A DNA stretch of 64,000 bases from Treponema sp. (lineage in GTDB: Bacteria; Spirochaetota; Spirochaetia; Treponematales; Treponemataceae): NCBI GenBank assembly GCA_017534445.1, contig JAFXWC010000041.1:41486-105485 (forward strand), written 5' to 3'. Shown here piece by piece: positions 42,961 through 52,287 of this stretch. The notes below the pieces were generated by a model that ran no database searches, was not told the origin of the DNA, and was given only the letters and a program-made list of their open reading frames with translations. The first letter of the stretch is position 1. Every line of letters starts with the position of its first letter. Made by a program: the position numbers and the translations under genes.

Positions 42961-45563
42961 ATTACAAAAGCCTTCCAGTCTACGAACAAAAGCAGCGCAT
43001 CCTTGACACGCTAAAGGAAAACCAGGTAATTGTAGTGCAAAGCCCCACTGGCTCTGGAAAAACCACGCAGATTCCGGTAATCTTGCACGAGGCAGGCTAT
43101 TCGGAAAACGGTGTGATTGCAGTAACCCAGCCAAGGCGCATTGCAGCCCTTAGCGTAAGCGAATTCATCTCCAAGCAGCTGCACACAAAGTACCCGGGCC
43201 TTGTAGGCTACAAGATGCGCTTTGAAGACAAGACGGACCTTACCACAAAGATAAAAATCATGACCGACGGAATCCTCCTGCAGGAAATGAAGCTTGACCC
43301 ATGGATGTCCAAGTATTCCGTTGTAATGGTGGACGAGGCACACGAGAGAAGCCTTAACATTGACTTTGTACTGGGTCTTCTAAAAAGGGTTTTGGCAGAG
43401 AGAAAGGACTTCAAGGTAATAGTAAGCTCTGCCACTATGAACGCAGAGGCTTTCAGCGAATACTTTGGCGGTTGCCCAATAGTCACCATAGACACGCAGA
43501 TTTTCCCGGTGGCAATGGTCTACGATCCGCCCGCAATACCCGCAAGCACTTTAACAGACGCCTCAAGCGATGCCCTTCTTACCAAGATAGAACAGACGAT
43601 TGACCGCGTGCTAGACAACAAGGAAGACGGCAGCATACTAATCTTCCTCCCCGGCGAAAAAATCATCAAGGACTGCGTGGAACGCCTTGCAAACGCCCCC
43701 TTCCACTCAAAGCTGCACCTGGTTCCCCTCTACGGAAGGCTGCCCAAGGAAGACCAGGAAAAGGTCTTTGACTCGCCCCCATTCGGAAAGAAAAAGGTCG
43801 TAATCAGCACAAACATAGCAGAAACATCCGTAACCATTAACGGAGTTACAACTGTAATAGACTCAGGCCTTGCCAAGCTCAACTTCTACAGCCCGCGCAC
43901 ATTCACGTCAAGCCTAATAGAAACGCCAGTCAGCAGGGCAAGCTGCAACCAAAGGCGAGGACGCGCAGGAAGAACCTGTCCCGGCACCTGCTACCGCCTC
44001 TACCCAAGAAAGGACTTCGACAGCCGCCAGGAATACACGACGGAAGAAATCTACCGCACGGACCTTAGCGAGGTAGTCCTCCGCATGGCAGAACTTGGCA
44101 TTACGGACTTTGACAAATTCGACTTTATCTCACCGCCTCAGAAGGAAGGCCTCTTGGGAGCAGTCCAGACGCTCAACCTTTTAAGGGCCATAGAAAAAGA
44201 CGGAACCCTAAGCAAAACAGGAAAGCTCATGGTGGAATTCCCCCTGGAGCCACGCGTTAGCCGCATCATCGTAGAAAGCATCATGCGCTACCCGGAAGTC
44301 CTTGAAGAAGTTCTAATAGCATCTTCATTCCTTAGCGCAAACTCCCCCTTCGTACTTCCGCCCGGAGAAGAAATGGACGCAAGAAAGGCTCACCACTCCT
44401 TCCGCGACTTACAGGGAGACTTTGTTAGCTACGTAAAGCTCTTTAAAAACTATGTGTCCGCAAGCAACAAGGAAAAGTTCTGCAGGAACAACTACCTGGA
44501 CGAGCGCGTAATGGCAGAAATCCTCAACATAAAAATCCAGCTGGAAGAAATCGTCTCGCAAAGGCTACAGCTTCCAATCACGGGTGGCGGCAGCATGGAC
44601 GACTACCTCTGCTGCATTGCAAGCGGAATGATTCAGTTCGTCTGCGTAAGGGAAGGAAGGGAAACCTACCGCAGCCTAACAGCAGACCACATAACAATCC
44701 ACCCCGGCTCATCCATGTTCAGAACAAACCCGCTCTACATCGTTGCAGGCGAAATTGTAAAGACAAGCCGAACCTTTGCCATGAGCGTCTCCCCACTTAC
44801 CAAAAAGGAGCTTTACAAAATTGACCCCAACCTGGAAAGCCAGCTAAGCTCTGCCCGCGGCAAAAAGGGAAGAAGCCTCACCGGCAACCTTGAATACGAA
44901 GGCACGTCCTTCCGCGAAAAGGAAAAGTCGGAAAAAGAAAAATCCAAGAAAAGCAGAAAAGAAAAGAAAGAAGCAAAGGCCCAAGAAAACACAATCAGCT
45001 TCGGCGGTGAAATCTTTGAATTTGAAAAGACCAAGGGAAAGAAAGTCGTCAAGCTCCCCTGGGACAAACTCAAACCAGCGGCAAAAGCAGAAGAGAACCA
45101 GAGCCTTCTTGCACAGATTGGCGAAATGCGCGGCTGCATATACCCGGGCCACGGCTTCAAACTCATGAACGGCGAAAAGCTTGAGCTAATCATCAAGGCA
45201 GCAAACCGCCTGAACCTAGACCCCATTGCGGAAGACCGTTGGCATCGCAAAATGAACATCAACATAAACAGCGTGGAAAGCGACGGCACGACAGGACTCG
45301 TAAAACTTGTAAATTCCATCGACTGCCTAATGCGCGTAACCGTTGCAAAGCAGGCCTCCCACGAACTGGGCTTCATCTGCCTCTTCACGGACGGAAACGG
45401 CACATACTGGTTCAAAGTCTCGCGCGGATTTGCCACGGCACTCAACGAAAGCCTCTCCTCACTGGAAAAGCTCATCGATGACGCAAGCAATTCCGACCTT
45501 TCGGTTGCGCAAAAAGAAAAAGTCAACATGGTCTACCGCGTGCTAAACAGCATGTACGAATAG
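42951..45563 (+). CDS. DEAH-box ATP-dependent helicase, HrpA/HrpB-like
   Basis: 870 residues. Walker A SPTGSGKTTQ, DEAH box VDEAHERS, motif III SATMN, motif V STNIAETSVTI, motif VI QRRGRAGRTCPG, then the helicase-associated HA2 and OB regions. A Lys/Glu-rich linker (about 655-680) is followed by an extra C-terminal domain of about 150 residues not seen in short HrpB. Expected RNA or RNA-protein remodelling. Translation appears coupled to capA. Confidence 0.9.
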   Translation: MAIDYKSLPVYEQKQRILDTLKENQVIVVQSPTGSGKTTQIPVILHEAGYSENGVIAVTQPRRIAALSVSEFISKQLHTKYPGLVGYKMRFEDKTDLTTKIKIMTDGILLQEMKLDPWMSKYSVVMVDEAHERSLNIDFVLGLLKRVLAERKDFKVIVSSATMNAEAFSEYFGGCPIVTIDTQIFPVAMVYDPPAIPASTLTDASSDALLTKIEQTIDRVLDNKEDGSILIFLPGEKIIKDCVERLANAPFHSKLHLVPLYGRLPKEDQEKVFDSPPFGKKKVVISTNIAETSVTINGVTTVIDSGLAKLNFYSPRTFTSSLIETPVSRASCNQRRGRAGRTCPGTCYRLYPRKDFDSRQEYTTEEIYRTDLSEVVLRMAELGITDFDKFDFISPPQKEGLLGAVQTLNLLRAIEKDGTLSKTGKLMVEFPLEPRVSRIIVESIMRYPEVLEEVLIASSFLSANSPFVLPPGEEMDARKAHHSFRDLQGDFVSYVKLFKNYVSASNKEKFCRNNYLDERVMAEILNIKIQLEEIVSQRLQLPITGGGSMDDYLCCIASGMIQFVCVREGRETYRSLTADHITIHPGSSMFRTNPLYIVAGEIVKTSRTFAMSVSPLTKKELYKIDPNLESQLSSARGKKGRSLTGNLEYEGTSFREKEKSEKEKSKKSRKEKKEAKAQENTISFGGEIFEFEKTKGKKVVKLPWDKLKPAAKAEENQSLLAQIGEMRGCIYPGHGFKLMNGEKLELIIKAANRLNLDPIAEDRWHRKMNININSVESDGTTGLVKLVNSIDCLMRVTVAKQASHELGFICLFTDGNGTYWFKVSRGFATALNESLSSLEKLIDDASNSDLSVAQKEKVNMVYRVLNSMYE

Positions 45564-45659
45564 ACTCTCGCAACAAAGCCAATTCTTTCTTGAATTTGGA
45601 CGGAAGGCAAGCTGCGGGGCAAAAGTTTCTTTCGCAAACCGAGCACTCCCGTTTGCCTT

Positions 45660-45758
45660 CCCCGCTTTCCGGGGTTCCGCCTTTCGGCTCCATTGCCTTG
45701 CGGCAACGCTAAGGGGTGCATGCACCCCCGCGCCCCTCCAATCGGGCGTAGGGTTGGA
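45660..45758 (-). repeat. Type-1 dispersed repeat, copy 5
   Basis: Minus strand: CCCGATTGGAGGGGCGCGG, hairpins GGGTGCATGCACCCC and TTGCCGCAAGGCAA, then AACCCCGGAAAGCGGGG. It replaces the 5' end of the following degraded gene. Confidence 0.75.
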
Positions 45759-45790
45759 ATTGCAAAAACAGTTTAAATCATTTTTGATAC

Positions 45791-46937
45791 AGAGACGGCC
45801 ACGGAGAATGCTTTGATTATTTTGTACCGGCAACCGAGCGTGGAAATCAGCTTGCAGAAACTTTTATAATCGATGGCGTTGGGCATGATTTGTATCCGCG
45901 TTCATGGGAGCGCCTAGAAAATTCAGTAAAGCTGAACGACATGGCTTTGCTTCTTGATCAGGCTACAATACTTTATTCACGCAGCGAAGAAGATGCAAAA
46001 CGCTTTGAAGATTGCAAGAAGCGTATGTTCCAAAACCTGAACAATGATTCTTTCGTTTACGGAAAAGCACTTGAATGCATGGACAAGGCATTGGAAATCT
46101 ACCGGTCAATGATTTTTGAAGAAAAGCTTTACCGCGTCCGCTCAGAAGCCGACTGCATCCACAGGTGTCTTTCACAGGCTGTTGCCTTTATGAACCACAC
46201 TTACACAGAAAGTGCAATCTACAGCGAAAACCAGGCATACAAGGGCGAAGACGAAAACCGCATTTATTCTTGTCCCGGAATGAAGATTGTACCGGACGGA
46301 TTTTTTACAAACGCACGGAAAATTCTTGAAGCAAATGAAGCAGCTGTTTTAAAGAAAACAATTTTTGCCCTTCTAAAAACAACGCGCACATTTATTCTGG
46401 AAAGAAAACCAAAAGGCGCATCTTCAAAGGATGCAGAAGGAATCGACTACAAGGGGCTTGCCAACTGGTATCAGGAGCTAAGCTTAACATGGAGACGGCT
46501 CCGCTACTTCTGCCAAAATAATATGGTAGAAAAAGCCTATACCGATGCATCTTACCTGCAGGAGGAATTTTTCTACATTGCCAAGGATTACAAAGTTGAA
46601 GAGCTGAATCTTCTTGATTCCTTTGACAAAGATAATCTTTCACTTTTGGCAGACAGGGCCAATCAGCTTGAAAAAATTATCAAGGCAATCCTTAAAGACC
46701 ATGGTGTTAAGATTAATTCCTACAGCTCTGTTGAAGAGTTCATCGGGGGAATTAATCTACATTCCAGGATCTTCCCAAAAGAAAAAAGGCTGGGGCGAAA
46801 AATCTGGCTCAAGAGATTTCTACATAAAAAGGAATGCAGAAATCCGCAGCAAGCACAGCGAAGGAAAAAGCATTGCAGTTCTTGCAGATGAATTTGCCCT
46901 TTCCGTAGATTCAATAAGAAGGATTCTTTACAGCTGA
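45791..46937 (+). pseudogene. Degraded gene with C-terminal helix-turn-helix
   Basis: An open frame begins abruptly after a type-1 repeat with no start codon (YRDGHGECFDYFVPATERG, ERGNQLAETFIIDG, HDLYPRSWERLE). It runs through a helical HEPN- or nucleotidyltransferase-associated-like region and shifts frame near 46783: removing one A from the run after CCCAAAAG restores EKGWGEKSGSRDFYIKRN and an HTH-like end RSKHSEGKSIAVLADEFALS. It is therefore 5'-truncated and frameshifted. I do not recognise the parent family with confidence. Confidence 0.6.
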
Positions 46938-46980
46938 TGCAAAAAGGAATTTGCCAAAAAGAGATTTGCCCCATGTTTTA

Positions 46981-47009
46981 TTGAACAAAGGCAAGCAAAG
47001 GTGTAAAAT
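46981..47009 (+). promoter_or_regulatory. Promoter of the M16-like gene (leaderless)
   Basis: TTGAAC, 17-nt spacer, TAAAAT, then 7 nt and ATG at 47017. The -10 overlaps an earlier in-frame ATG (47008), which excludes that start. Confidence 0.72.
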
Positions 47010-47016
47010 GTCTTAT

Positions 47017-50001
47017 ATGAAAAAGATTTTTTCACTATATCTTGCAAGTTTTTTTCTTTTTGGCATAACATATTCACAGAGGGGGCAAGCTCAGGCAGTT
47101 AGCGTTGAGCCTCCCCCATACAAGGCAGTTGCAGTTCCCCTGGAAAACAACATGGGAACACTGCACATAATGTCGCTTACTAACGGCCTTACTATTTTCG
47201 TAAAGGAAGACACAAACTCCGCAGTTATACGAACGGAATTTGTCTGCAAAGCTGGCATGTCTTCGCAAAGTGCAAGCAACGCAGGCTTTTTTAAGCTATA
47301 CGCAAACCTCTTTCCGCAAACTTCCATTGCACTTGGCACAAACGTATTCAAAAGCGTAAAGGTAACCCCTTCATGCAACGCAGACAGTGCAACATACACG
47401 GCGGACTGCACCCCGGGCGACCTTGAGGACGTAATAAAGGCTTTTTCCCAGTGCGCCATGCAGCCCCTCTTTTCCGACGAAGAAATTCAGTATGAATACG
47501 ACAAGCTAAAAAAAGAAGTTGACGACTACGCCACAAGCACTACCGGTTTTATTAACTCCGCAATAGACGGCAGGGTCTTTTCCCAAGAACCGTGGAAGCA
47601 GGACTCAGGAATCTACCCAGCCCTGTTTTCTAAGTATTCACCCCAGGAAGCCCGCACAGTTCTTATGGATATTGCAAAACGCTACTACACTCCGGACAAT
47701 TCAGCAATATTCATTACAGGAAACATTTCCGCACAGTCTGTCTACAACCTTGCGCTAAAGTATTTCTCACTCTGGTCATCATATTACGAAGGAGACAGGA
47801 AGCGTTCCCCGGCATCTCAGGGGCTTTCCCCTTCAAGCGGAAAAGATGCAAAGAAAAAATTTGTCCTTACAGATCCGTCTTTTTCCAAGGACCTTACCCA
47901 GATTGTAATCCAGTACACAAGCCTGCCCATGACCCATGCAGACATTGCGGCGGCGGCATTCAATTCATCTGGCTCTGCATTCAAAAAAGGTGAGCTTGCA
48001 TCACCTGTAGTTTCAATACGCTCAAAGGACTACCTTAATGCGGCCAGTGCCCAGAGAAGCTCAAGCTCAAGGCTAATCCTACAGGCACTTTTGGAAAAGC
48101 CCTATCTCTTTGCATCCGCGGCAGACAAAAAGGCAAACAAGGAAGTTCCTTCTCCGGCAGACCAGTGCGAACTTTTTGCGGCAATTGCAAAAAATTCAGC
48201 AAGCTTTTCCGAAGAGGAATTCATCACTGCACAAAATTCCATTTTGGCAAAATACCTAAAGCTTACGGGAGATTCAGTTGAATGTATGAAGCTTCTTGCA
48301 GACTGGTGGGCACTTGACTCAAGCATGGGAAGCGAAGGTTTCTACGAACGATTCTTGAACCTTATGCGCGACATAAAATTTGCAGAAAGGCAGCAGATTG
48401 CAGACGAAATAAAAAAAGAGGAACCCTACACATTTGTGCTTTTGAACAGCGAAGTCTACCAAAAGTCAAAGGCGGCTTTTGACCAGAAGGGCTACACCCA
48501 CATAACAACGCAAAATGCATCATGGTATTCAGACGAACTTGAAATTCAAAAGGCTTTGCAGATGGAACAGAAGCAGCTTAGAAAAGCAGAGCGGCAGATG
48601 AGCGCAGGAATTGAAGTTTCCCCACTCAACACGGCTGAATACTTTTTCTACAAGAATGCACCTCTAATCCAGACCACAAAGCTTGCAAACGGAATTCCCC
48701 TTACCGTAAAAACAACCGCGGACTCCCGCACGGCACTCCTTTCCATTGCAATAAGTGGAGGTGAATGTGCCTCTCCAGAAAAGGAACGCCTCTTGCGCAC
48801 CGTAATGGTGAACTCATTTGCCCGCAACATACAGACCCTTCTTTCCAAGCAAAAGCAACAGAACACTTTTGTTGGCATACCGGAAATTCTTGCATGGACA
48901 CAGCAGCGCGTTTCCTACATTACGATTGAATGTCTTAGCTGCGACCTGCCGGCTGTATTCAAGGCCGCAAGCGACGCCGTAATCTTTGGCGAAATGGATG
49001 CGGTTATAGCAGATTCCCTTGTTCACGAGCAGAAGGCACAGTGGGCAAGCACCATCATAGGCCTTGGAAACCAGCTTAACTTTAATGCGCTAAAATACCT
49101 TTACCGTGGAACCCCATACGAAAGGCTCTATGACACGGAAACGGAAGTCCTAAAAGAGACAAGCCTTAGCTCCATTACGAATGCCTATACTCATCTTTTG
49201 AACGCAACGCTCTATTCCCTGGTCGTTGTTGGAGACGTTAAATTCAACGAGATAGAAAAATATGCAGAGTCAAGCTTTGGAATCCTAAAGGCAATTGGTT
49301 CAAGGGCAAAAGCGGAATTTCCAAAGGCTGAATTCAAAAACAAGACAAGGCGTGTTCAGCTTAGGCATTTGTATGCAACAGACAAGACTCCGGAGATGGC
49401 ACCCAACGGGGTTCCAATCCTTGTTCCAACAAAAGACTTCTTTGACCCAGTGCTCTACTACTTCCAATGCCCGGAAGAAAAAAAACAGAGGGTTCTTTTT
49501 AACGCCCTATTGATTGAACTTAGCGCAAGAACCCAGGAATTCCTAAAGGCACAGAAGGACGACATAAAGTGCAGCTATACTCTTGCAACTCCTTCTGTTC
49601 AGGTGGGAATGCTAAAGGCGGATGCTGTCCTTCACACAAACAATTTTTACAGCGCTTACAAAAAGGCATTCAATTCGCTAAAGAGCGACCTTACGGTTTT
49701 TACACCTTCTGAAGCAGATAGTGATGCAAAAAAGAAGAAAGTGCGCACCCAGCAGGATGTGGAAAAGAGCGTAAAGGCAATAAAGACAAAGTGGATTTCG
49801 GGCGAGCTTAGCAAGACGCAGACAAACTCTGGAACCGCAGAGCTTATTCAGCAGGGGCTTTTGGAGGGGAATGCAACCGAATACCTTTCCAATTATGTGG
49901 AGCTAGAAAAAGCTACGGACAAAATGTTCCTTGAAATACTGGAAAGATACCTTCCCGAAGATCCAATCTTTAAGGTCTTTTCCGTTGACTCAAAGAAATA
50001 G
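47017..50001 (+). CDS. Secreted M16-like (insulinase-fold) protein lacking the zinc motif
   Basis: 994 residues with a signal peptide (KKIFSLYLASFFLFG, cleavage near QAQA). Two insulinase-like halves: the first starts LTNGLTIFVKEDTNSAVIRTEFVCKAG, the second KLANGIPLTVKTTADSRTALLSIAISGG. The place where M16 peptidases carry HxxEH reads NAGFFKLYANLF, so the zinc ligands are absent and the protein is presumably a non-catalytic scaffold or binding partner in the periplasm. No active M16 partner is adjacent. Long for the bacterial family but consistent with a two-repeat M16C-like layout. Confidence 0.75.
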   Translation: MKKIFSLYLASFFLFGITYSQRGQAQAVSVEPPPYKAVAVPLENNMGTLHIMSLTNGLTIFVKEDTNSAVIRTEFVCKAGMSSQSASNAGFFKLYANLFPQTSIALGTNVFKSVKVTPSCNADSATYTADCTPGDLEDVIKAFSQCAMQPLFSDEEIQYEYDKLKKEVDDYATSTTGFINSAIDGRVFSQEPWKQDSGIYPALFSKYSPQEARTVLMDIAKRYYTPDNSAIFITGNISAQSVYNLALKYFSLWSSYYEGDRKRSPASQGLSPSSGKDAKKKFVLTDPSFSKDLTQIVIQYTSLPMTHADIAAAAFNSSGSAFKKGELASPVVSIRSKDYLNAASAQRSSSSRLILQALLEKPYLFASAADKKANKEVPSPADQCELFAAIAKNSASFSEEEFITAQNSILAKYLKLTGDSVECMKLLADWWALDSSMGSEGFYERFLNLMRDIKFAERQQIADEIKKEEPYTFVLLNSEVYQKSKAAFDQKGYTHITTQNASWYSDELEIQKALQMEQKQLRKAERQMSAGIEVSPLNTAEYFFYKNAPLIQTTKLANGIPLTVKTTADSRTALLSIAISGGECASPEKERLLRTVMVNSFARNIQTLLSKQKQQNTFVGIPEILAWTQQRVSYITIECLSCDLPAVFKAASDAVIFGEMDAVIADSLVHEQKAQWASTIIGLGNQLNFNALKYLYRGTPYERLYDTETEVLKETSLSSITNAYTHLLNATLYSLVVVGDVKFNEIEKYAESSFGILKAIGSRAKAEFPKAEFKNKTRRVQLRHLYATDKTPEMAPNGVPILVPTKDFFDPVLYYFQCPEEKKQRVLFNALLIELSARTQEFLKAQKDDIKCSYTLATPSVQVGMLKADAVLHTNNFYSAYKKAFNSLKSDLTVFTPSEADSDAKKKKVRTQQDVEKSVKAIKTKWISGELSKTQTNSGTAELIQQGLLEGNATEYLSNYVELEKATDKMFLEILERYLPEDPIFKVFSVDSKK

Positions 50002-50013
50002 AATTTTTCGGCA

Positions 50014-50613
50014 TCAGGAAGGAGAAAGAATAAGATTCATCTTGATGTCGTGTGACTCGCAGGGGAGTTCCGGCAGCAGCTGAAAGTCAAAGCAAAGGCC
50101 TGCAAGGGTTACGGAAGATTCCGTTTCGCGGCATTTTTCCAAGAGTCGCTTTATGTAGATGTCGTAAAAGCCCTTTCCGTGGCCAAGGCGCGCACCTTCT
50201 TTTGTAAAGGCCACCCCTGGAACAATCACTGTTATTCTTTTGAACTTTCCAACAAGGGGAAGAAAATTTTCGCAGCAGGCAGAAGGTTCGTCAATGTTCC
50301 ATGAGCCTTTGGTAAGCTGGCTTTGCAAAGGAAGGTCTTTTTTTATAAGGTAAAAGTCCATGGTGTTGCTATTGGGAACGACGCGGGGCAAGGCAAGAGC
50401 CTTTCCGTCTTTTAGGGCAGCTTCAGTTATGCAAAGGGGCGACGCTTCTTTTGGCATGGGCATGTAGCTAAGAATTGCATCGCTTTCTTTATAGAGCCTT
50501 GTCTGCAAAAAGGCAGAGCAGATTTTATTTGATTCACTTGCAAGATCCTGTGCGCATTTGGAAGCAAGAAGTTCCCTTATTTCTTTTCGCACCTGGGGCT
50601 TTGTCTTTGGCAT
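50014..50613 (-). CDS. 5-formyltetrahydrofolate cyclo-ligase
   Basis: Converts 5-formyl-THF to 5,10-methenyl-THF with ATP, recycling folate. 199 residues with KPQVRKEIRELL at the N-terminus, LSYMPMPKEAS, and the glycine-rich nucleotide/folate loop GVAFTKEGARLGHGKGFYD near 150-170. Convergent with the M16-like gene. TATAAT lies 6 nt before the ATG. Confidence 0.93.
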   Translation of the reverse strand: MPKTKPQVRKEIRELLASKCAQDLASESNKICSAFLQTRLYKESDAILSYMPMPKEASPLCITEAALKDGKALALPRVVPNSNTMDFYLIKKDLPLQSQLTKGSWNIDEPSACCENFLPLVGKFKRITVIVPGVAFTKEGARLGHGKGFYDIYIKRLLEKCRETESSVTLAGLCFDFQLLPELPCESHDIKMNLILSPS

Positions 50614-50619
50614 GAAAAA

Positions 50620-50648
50620 ATTATAGCAGAAAAATTGTTTTTGTAAAA
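50620..50648 (-). promoter_or_regulatory. Promoter of the cyclo-ligase gene (leaderless)
   Basis: TTTTAC (50643-50648) with 17 nt, or TTTACA with 16 nt, to TATAAT (50620-50625); 6 nt to ATG. Confidence 0.72.
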
Positions 50649-50674
50649 GTTGCAGGACTATAGCAGATAAAGCC

Positions 50675-50770
50675 TAGCCGGGATTGGAGGGGCCCGCCGC
50701 AGGCGGGTTGCGGAACGAAGTGGAGCAATGGAGCGGGTAGGGCCCCGCGGAACCCCGGAAAGCCCGTACA
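50675..50770 (+). repeat. Type-1 dispersed repeat, copy 6
   Basis: CCGGGATTGGAGGGGCCCGC, CCCGC-CGCA-GGCGGG stem, GGAGCAATGGAGCGGG and AACCCCGGAAAGCCCG. Lies between divergent promoters. Confidence 0.75.
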
Positions 50771-50847
50771 AAATGGCAAGGTGTTCTTTTAAAGAAACGT
50801 TTGTCCACCAAGACGGCTGCTCCAAAAAAAGAAGAAAGAAAAAATCA

Positions 50848-50876
50848 TTGAGAATTCAAGGCCAATCTGCTATTAT
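50848..50876 (+). promoter_or_regulatory. Promoter of the dGTPase gene (leaderless)
   Basis: TTGAGA, 17-nt spacer, TATTAT, 6 nt, ATG at 50883. Confidence 0.72.
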
Positions 50877-50882
50877 TTAAAT

Positions 50883-52169
50883 ATGAAAGATTCATTTGCA
50901 AAGGTTCGCACTTGCCCGGACAACCCCATTTGGGAACAGTGCATTAAAAGGGAAAACTCGCTTTACAACCGGGGTAACGACATTCGCTCAGAATTTGAAA
51001 GGGACTACACGAGGCTTTTGCACTGCGAGTCATACCGCAGGCTTAAGCACAAGACCCAGGTTTTTTATGCCCCCCACAACGACCACATCTGCACCCGAAT
51101 GGAACACGTTAACCACGTGGAAAGCGTTGCCACCACAACCGCAAAATACCTTGGCCTTAACACGGAACTTGCAAGCGCAATTGCCCTTGGACACGACATT
51201 GGCCACGCACCTTTTGGGCATACGGGAGAATCAATTCTGAATTCGCTCATGGTTCAGAAGGAAGGGAAGAATGCGCCAAAGAAATTCTGGCACGAGCGCA
51301 ATTCGCTTTTTTTTGCAGACTACATAGACACCCTTAGCGACCCAAACGGATTTGAACGCAACCTTAACCTTACCTATGCGGTAAGAGACGGACTCATCTG
51401 CCACTGCGGGGAAATTGACCAGCATTCGCTAAAGCCGCGGGAAGAGGCCATGAATCTTTACGACATAAAGCGGCCCGGCCTAACAAATCCCTTTACCTGG
51501 GAAGGATGCGTTGTAAAGATAAGCGACAAGATTGCATTCCTAGGGAGGGACATAGAAGACGCACGCACTTACCACATTCTGGACATGGGGGCTTACAGAC
51601 AGCTGCGCGAAATTGTTGCAAGCACACTGGGCTTTTACGACGGCCGCGATGCAAGCGGAAAGAAGAACAGCGAGACTGCCGCCCACCGTTCAGGAAGGGC
51701 TGTAAACACTACGGTTTTAATCAACGACATGATTGTGGACCTTTGCGAAAACTCATCCCCGGAGAAGGGCCTTTGCTTTAGTGAGCCTTACTTTAAGTAC
51801 ATAACGGAGCTTAAGAGGTTTAGCTTTGCAAACATCTACAACAACTGGCGCCTTTTGGAATTCCAGAAGTATGCGGAGGTTGTCCTTGGCACTATTTACC
51901 GCACCCTGATGAAGACACGCCTTTACGCCCAGAACCACCGCCTTGAGCAGACTTTGCAGTACACGCCCAAGCTTTTAAAGACTTTTGTTGACTGGGTAAT
52001 CCGCTACGCAAACTACGACAGCGGACGCAAGGAAATAATGAGGTGCCAGACCCAGGAAGTGTTCAACATAAACGAAGAGGAAAGCTTTGAAAAGTGCGTG
52101 ATTGAATACATTTCCGGCATGACCGACCAGTTTGCAATCAGCGTGTTTGAAGAGATTGTTTCCTTCTGA
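50883..52169 (+). CDS. dgt: dGTP triphosphohydrolase-like HD-domain protein
   Basis: Hydrolyses dGTP (or other dNTPs in related enzymes) to nucleoside and triphosphate, adjusting DNA precursor pools. 428 residues. N-terminal RSEFERDYTRLLHCESYRRLKHKTQV, HD motif residues in RMEHVNHVESVA and ALGHDIGHAPFGHTGE, then a second metal Asp in ISDKIAFLGRDIEDA. Close to the type-2 Dgt length. Confidence 0.92.
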   Translation: MKDSFAKVRTCPDNPIWEQCIKRENSLYNRGNDIRSEFERDYTRLLHCESYRRLKHKTQVFYAPHNDHICTRMEHVNHVESVATTTAKYLGLNTELASAIALGHDIGHAPFGHTGESILNSLMVQKEGKNAPKKFWHERNSLFFADYIDTLSDPNGFERNLNLTYAVRDGLICHCGEIDQHSLKPREEAMNLYDIKRPGLTNPFTWEGCVVKISDKIAFLGRDIEDARTYHILDMGAYRQLREIVASTLGFYDGRDASGKKNSETAAHRSGRAVNTTVLINDMIVDLCENSSPEKGLCFSEPYFKYITELKRFSFANIYNNWRLLEFQKYAEVVLGTIYRTLMKTRLYAQNHRLEQTLQYTPKLLKTFVDWVIRYANYDSGRKEIMRCQTQEVFNINEEESFEKCVIEYISGMTDQFAISVFEEIVSF

Positions 52170-52210
52170 CTCGTGCTTGGTGGGTGGACTGGCATTTTTT
52201 ATAGTAAACA

Positions 52211-52256
52211 AAAAGGCCGCTTCCTTACAGGTTTCTCTGCAAAGAAGTGGCCTTTT
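52211..52256. terminator. Bidirectional terminator between dgt and tkt
   Basis: GGCCGCTTC (52215-52223) pairs with GAAGTGGCC (52244-52252), with A and T runs on the two sides. Confidence 0.75.
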
Positions 52257-52287
52257 GCTTTAACCGGCCAAATCTCCGGTCAGAAGT

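Noticed and set aside
46614..46937. Separate plus-strand gene ending in a helix-turn-helix
   Set aside because: Only its last 50 residues look real, and they continue the upstream degraded gene after a one-base frame change.
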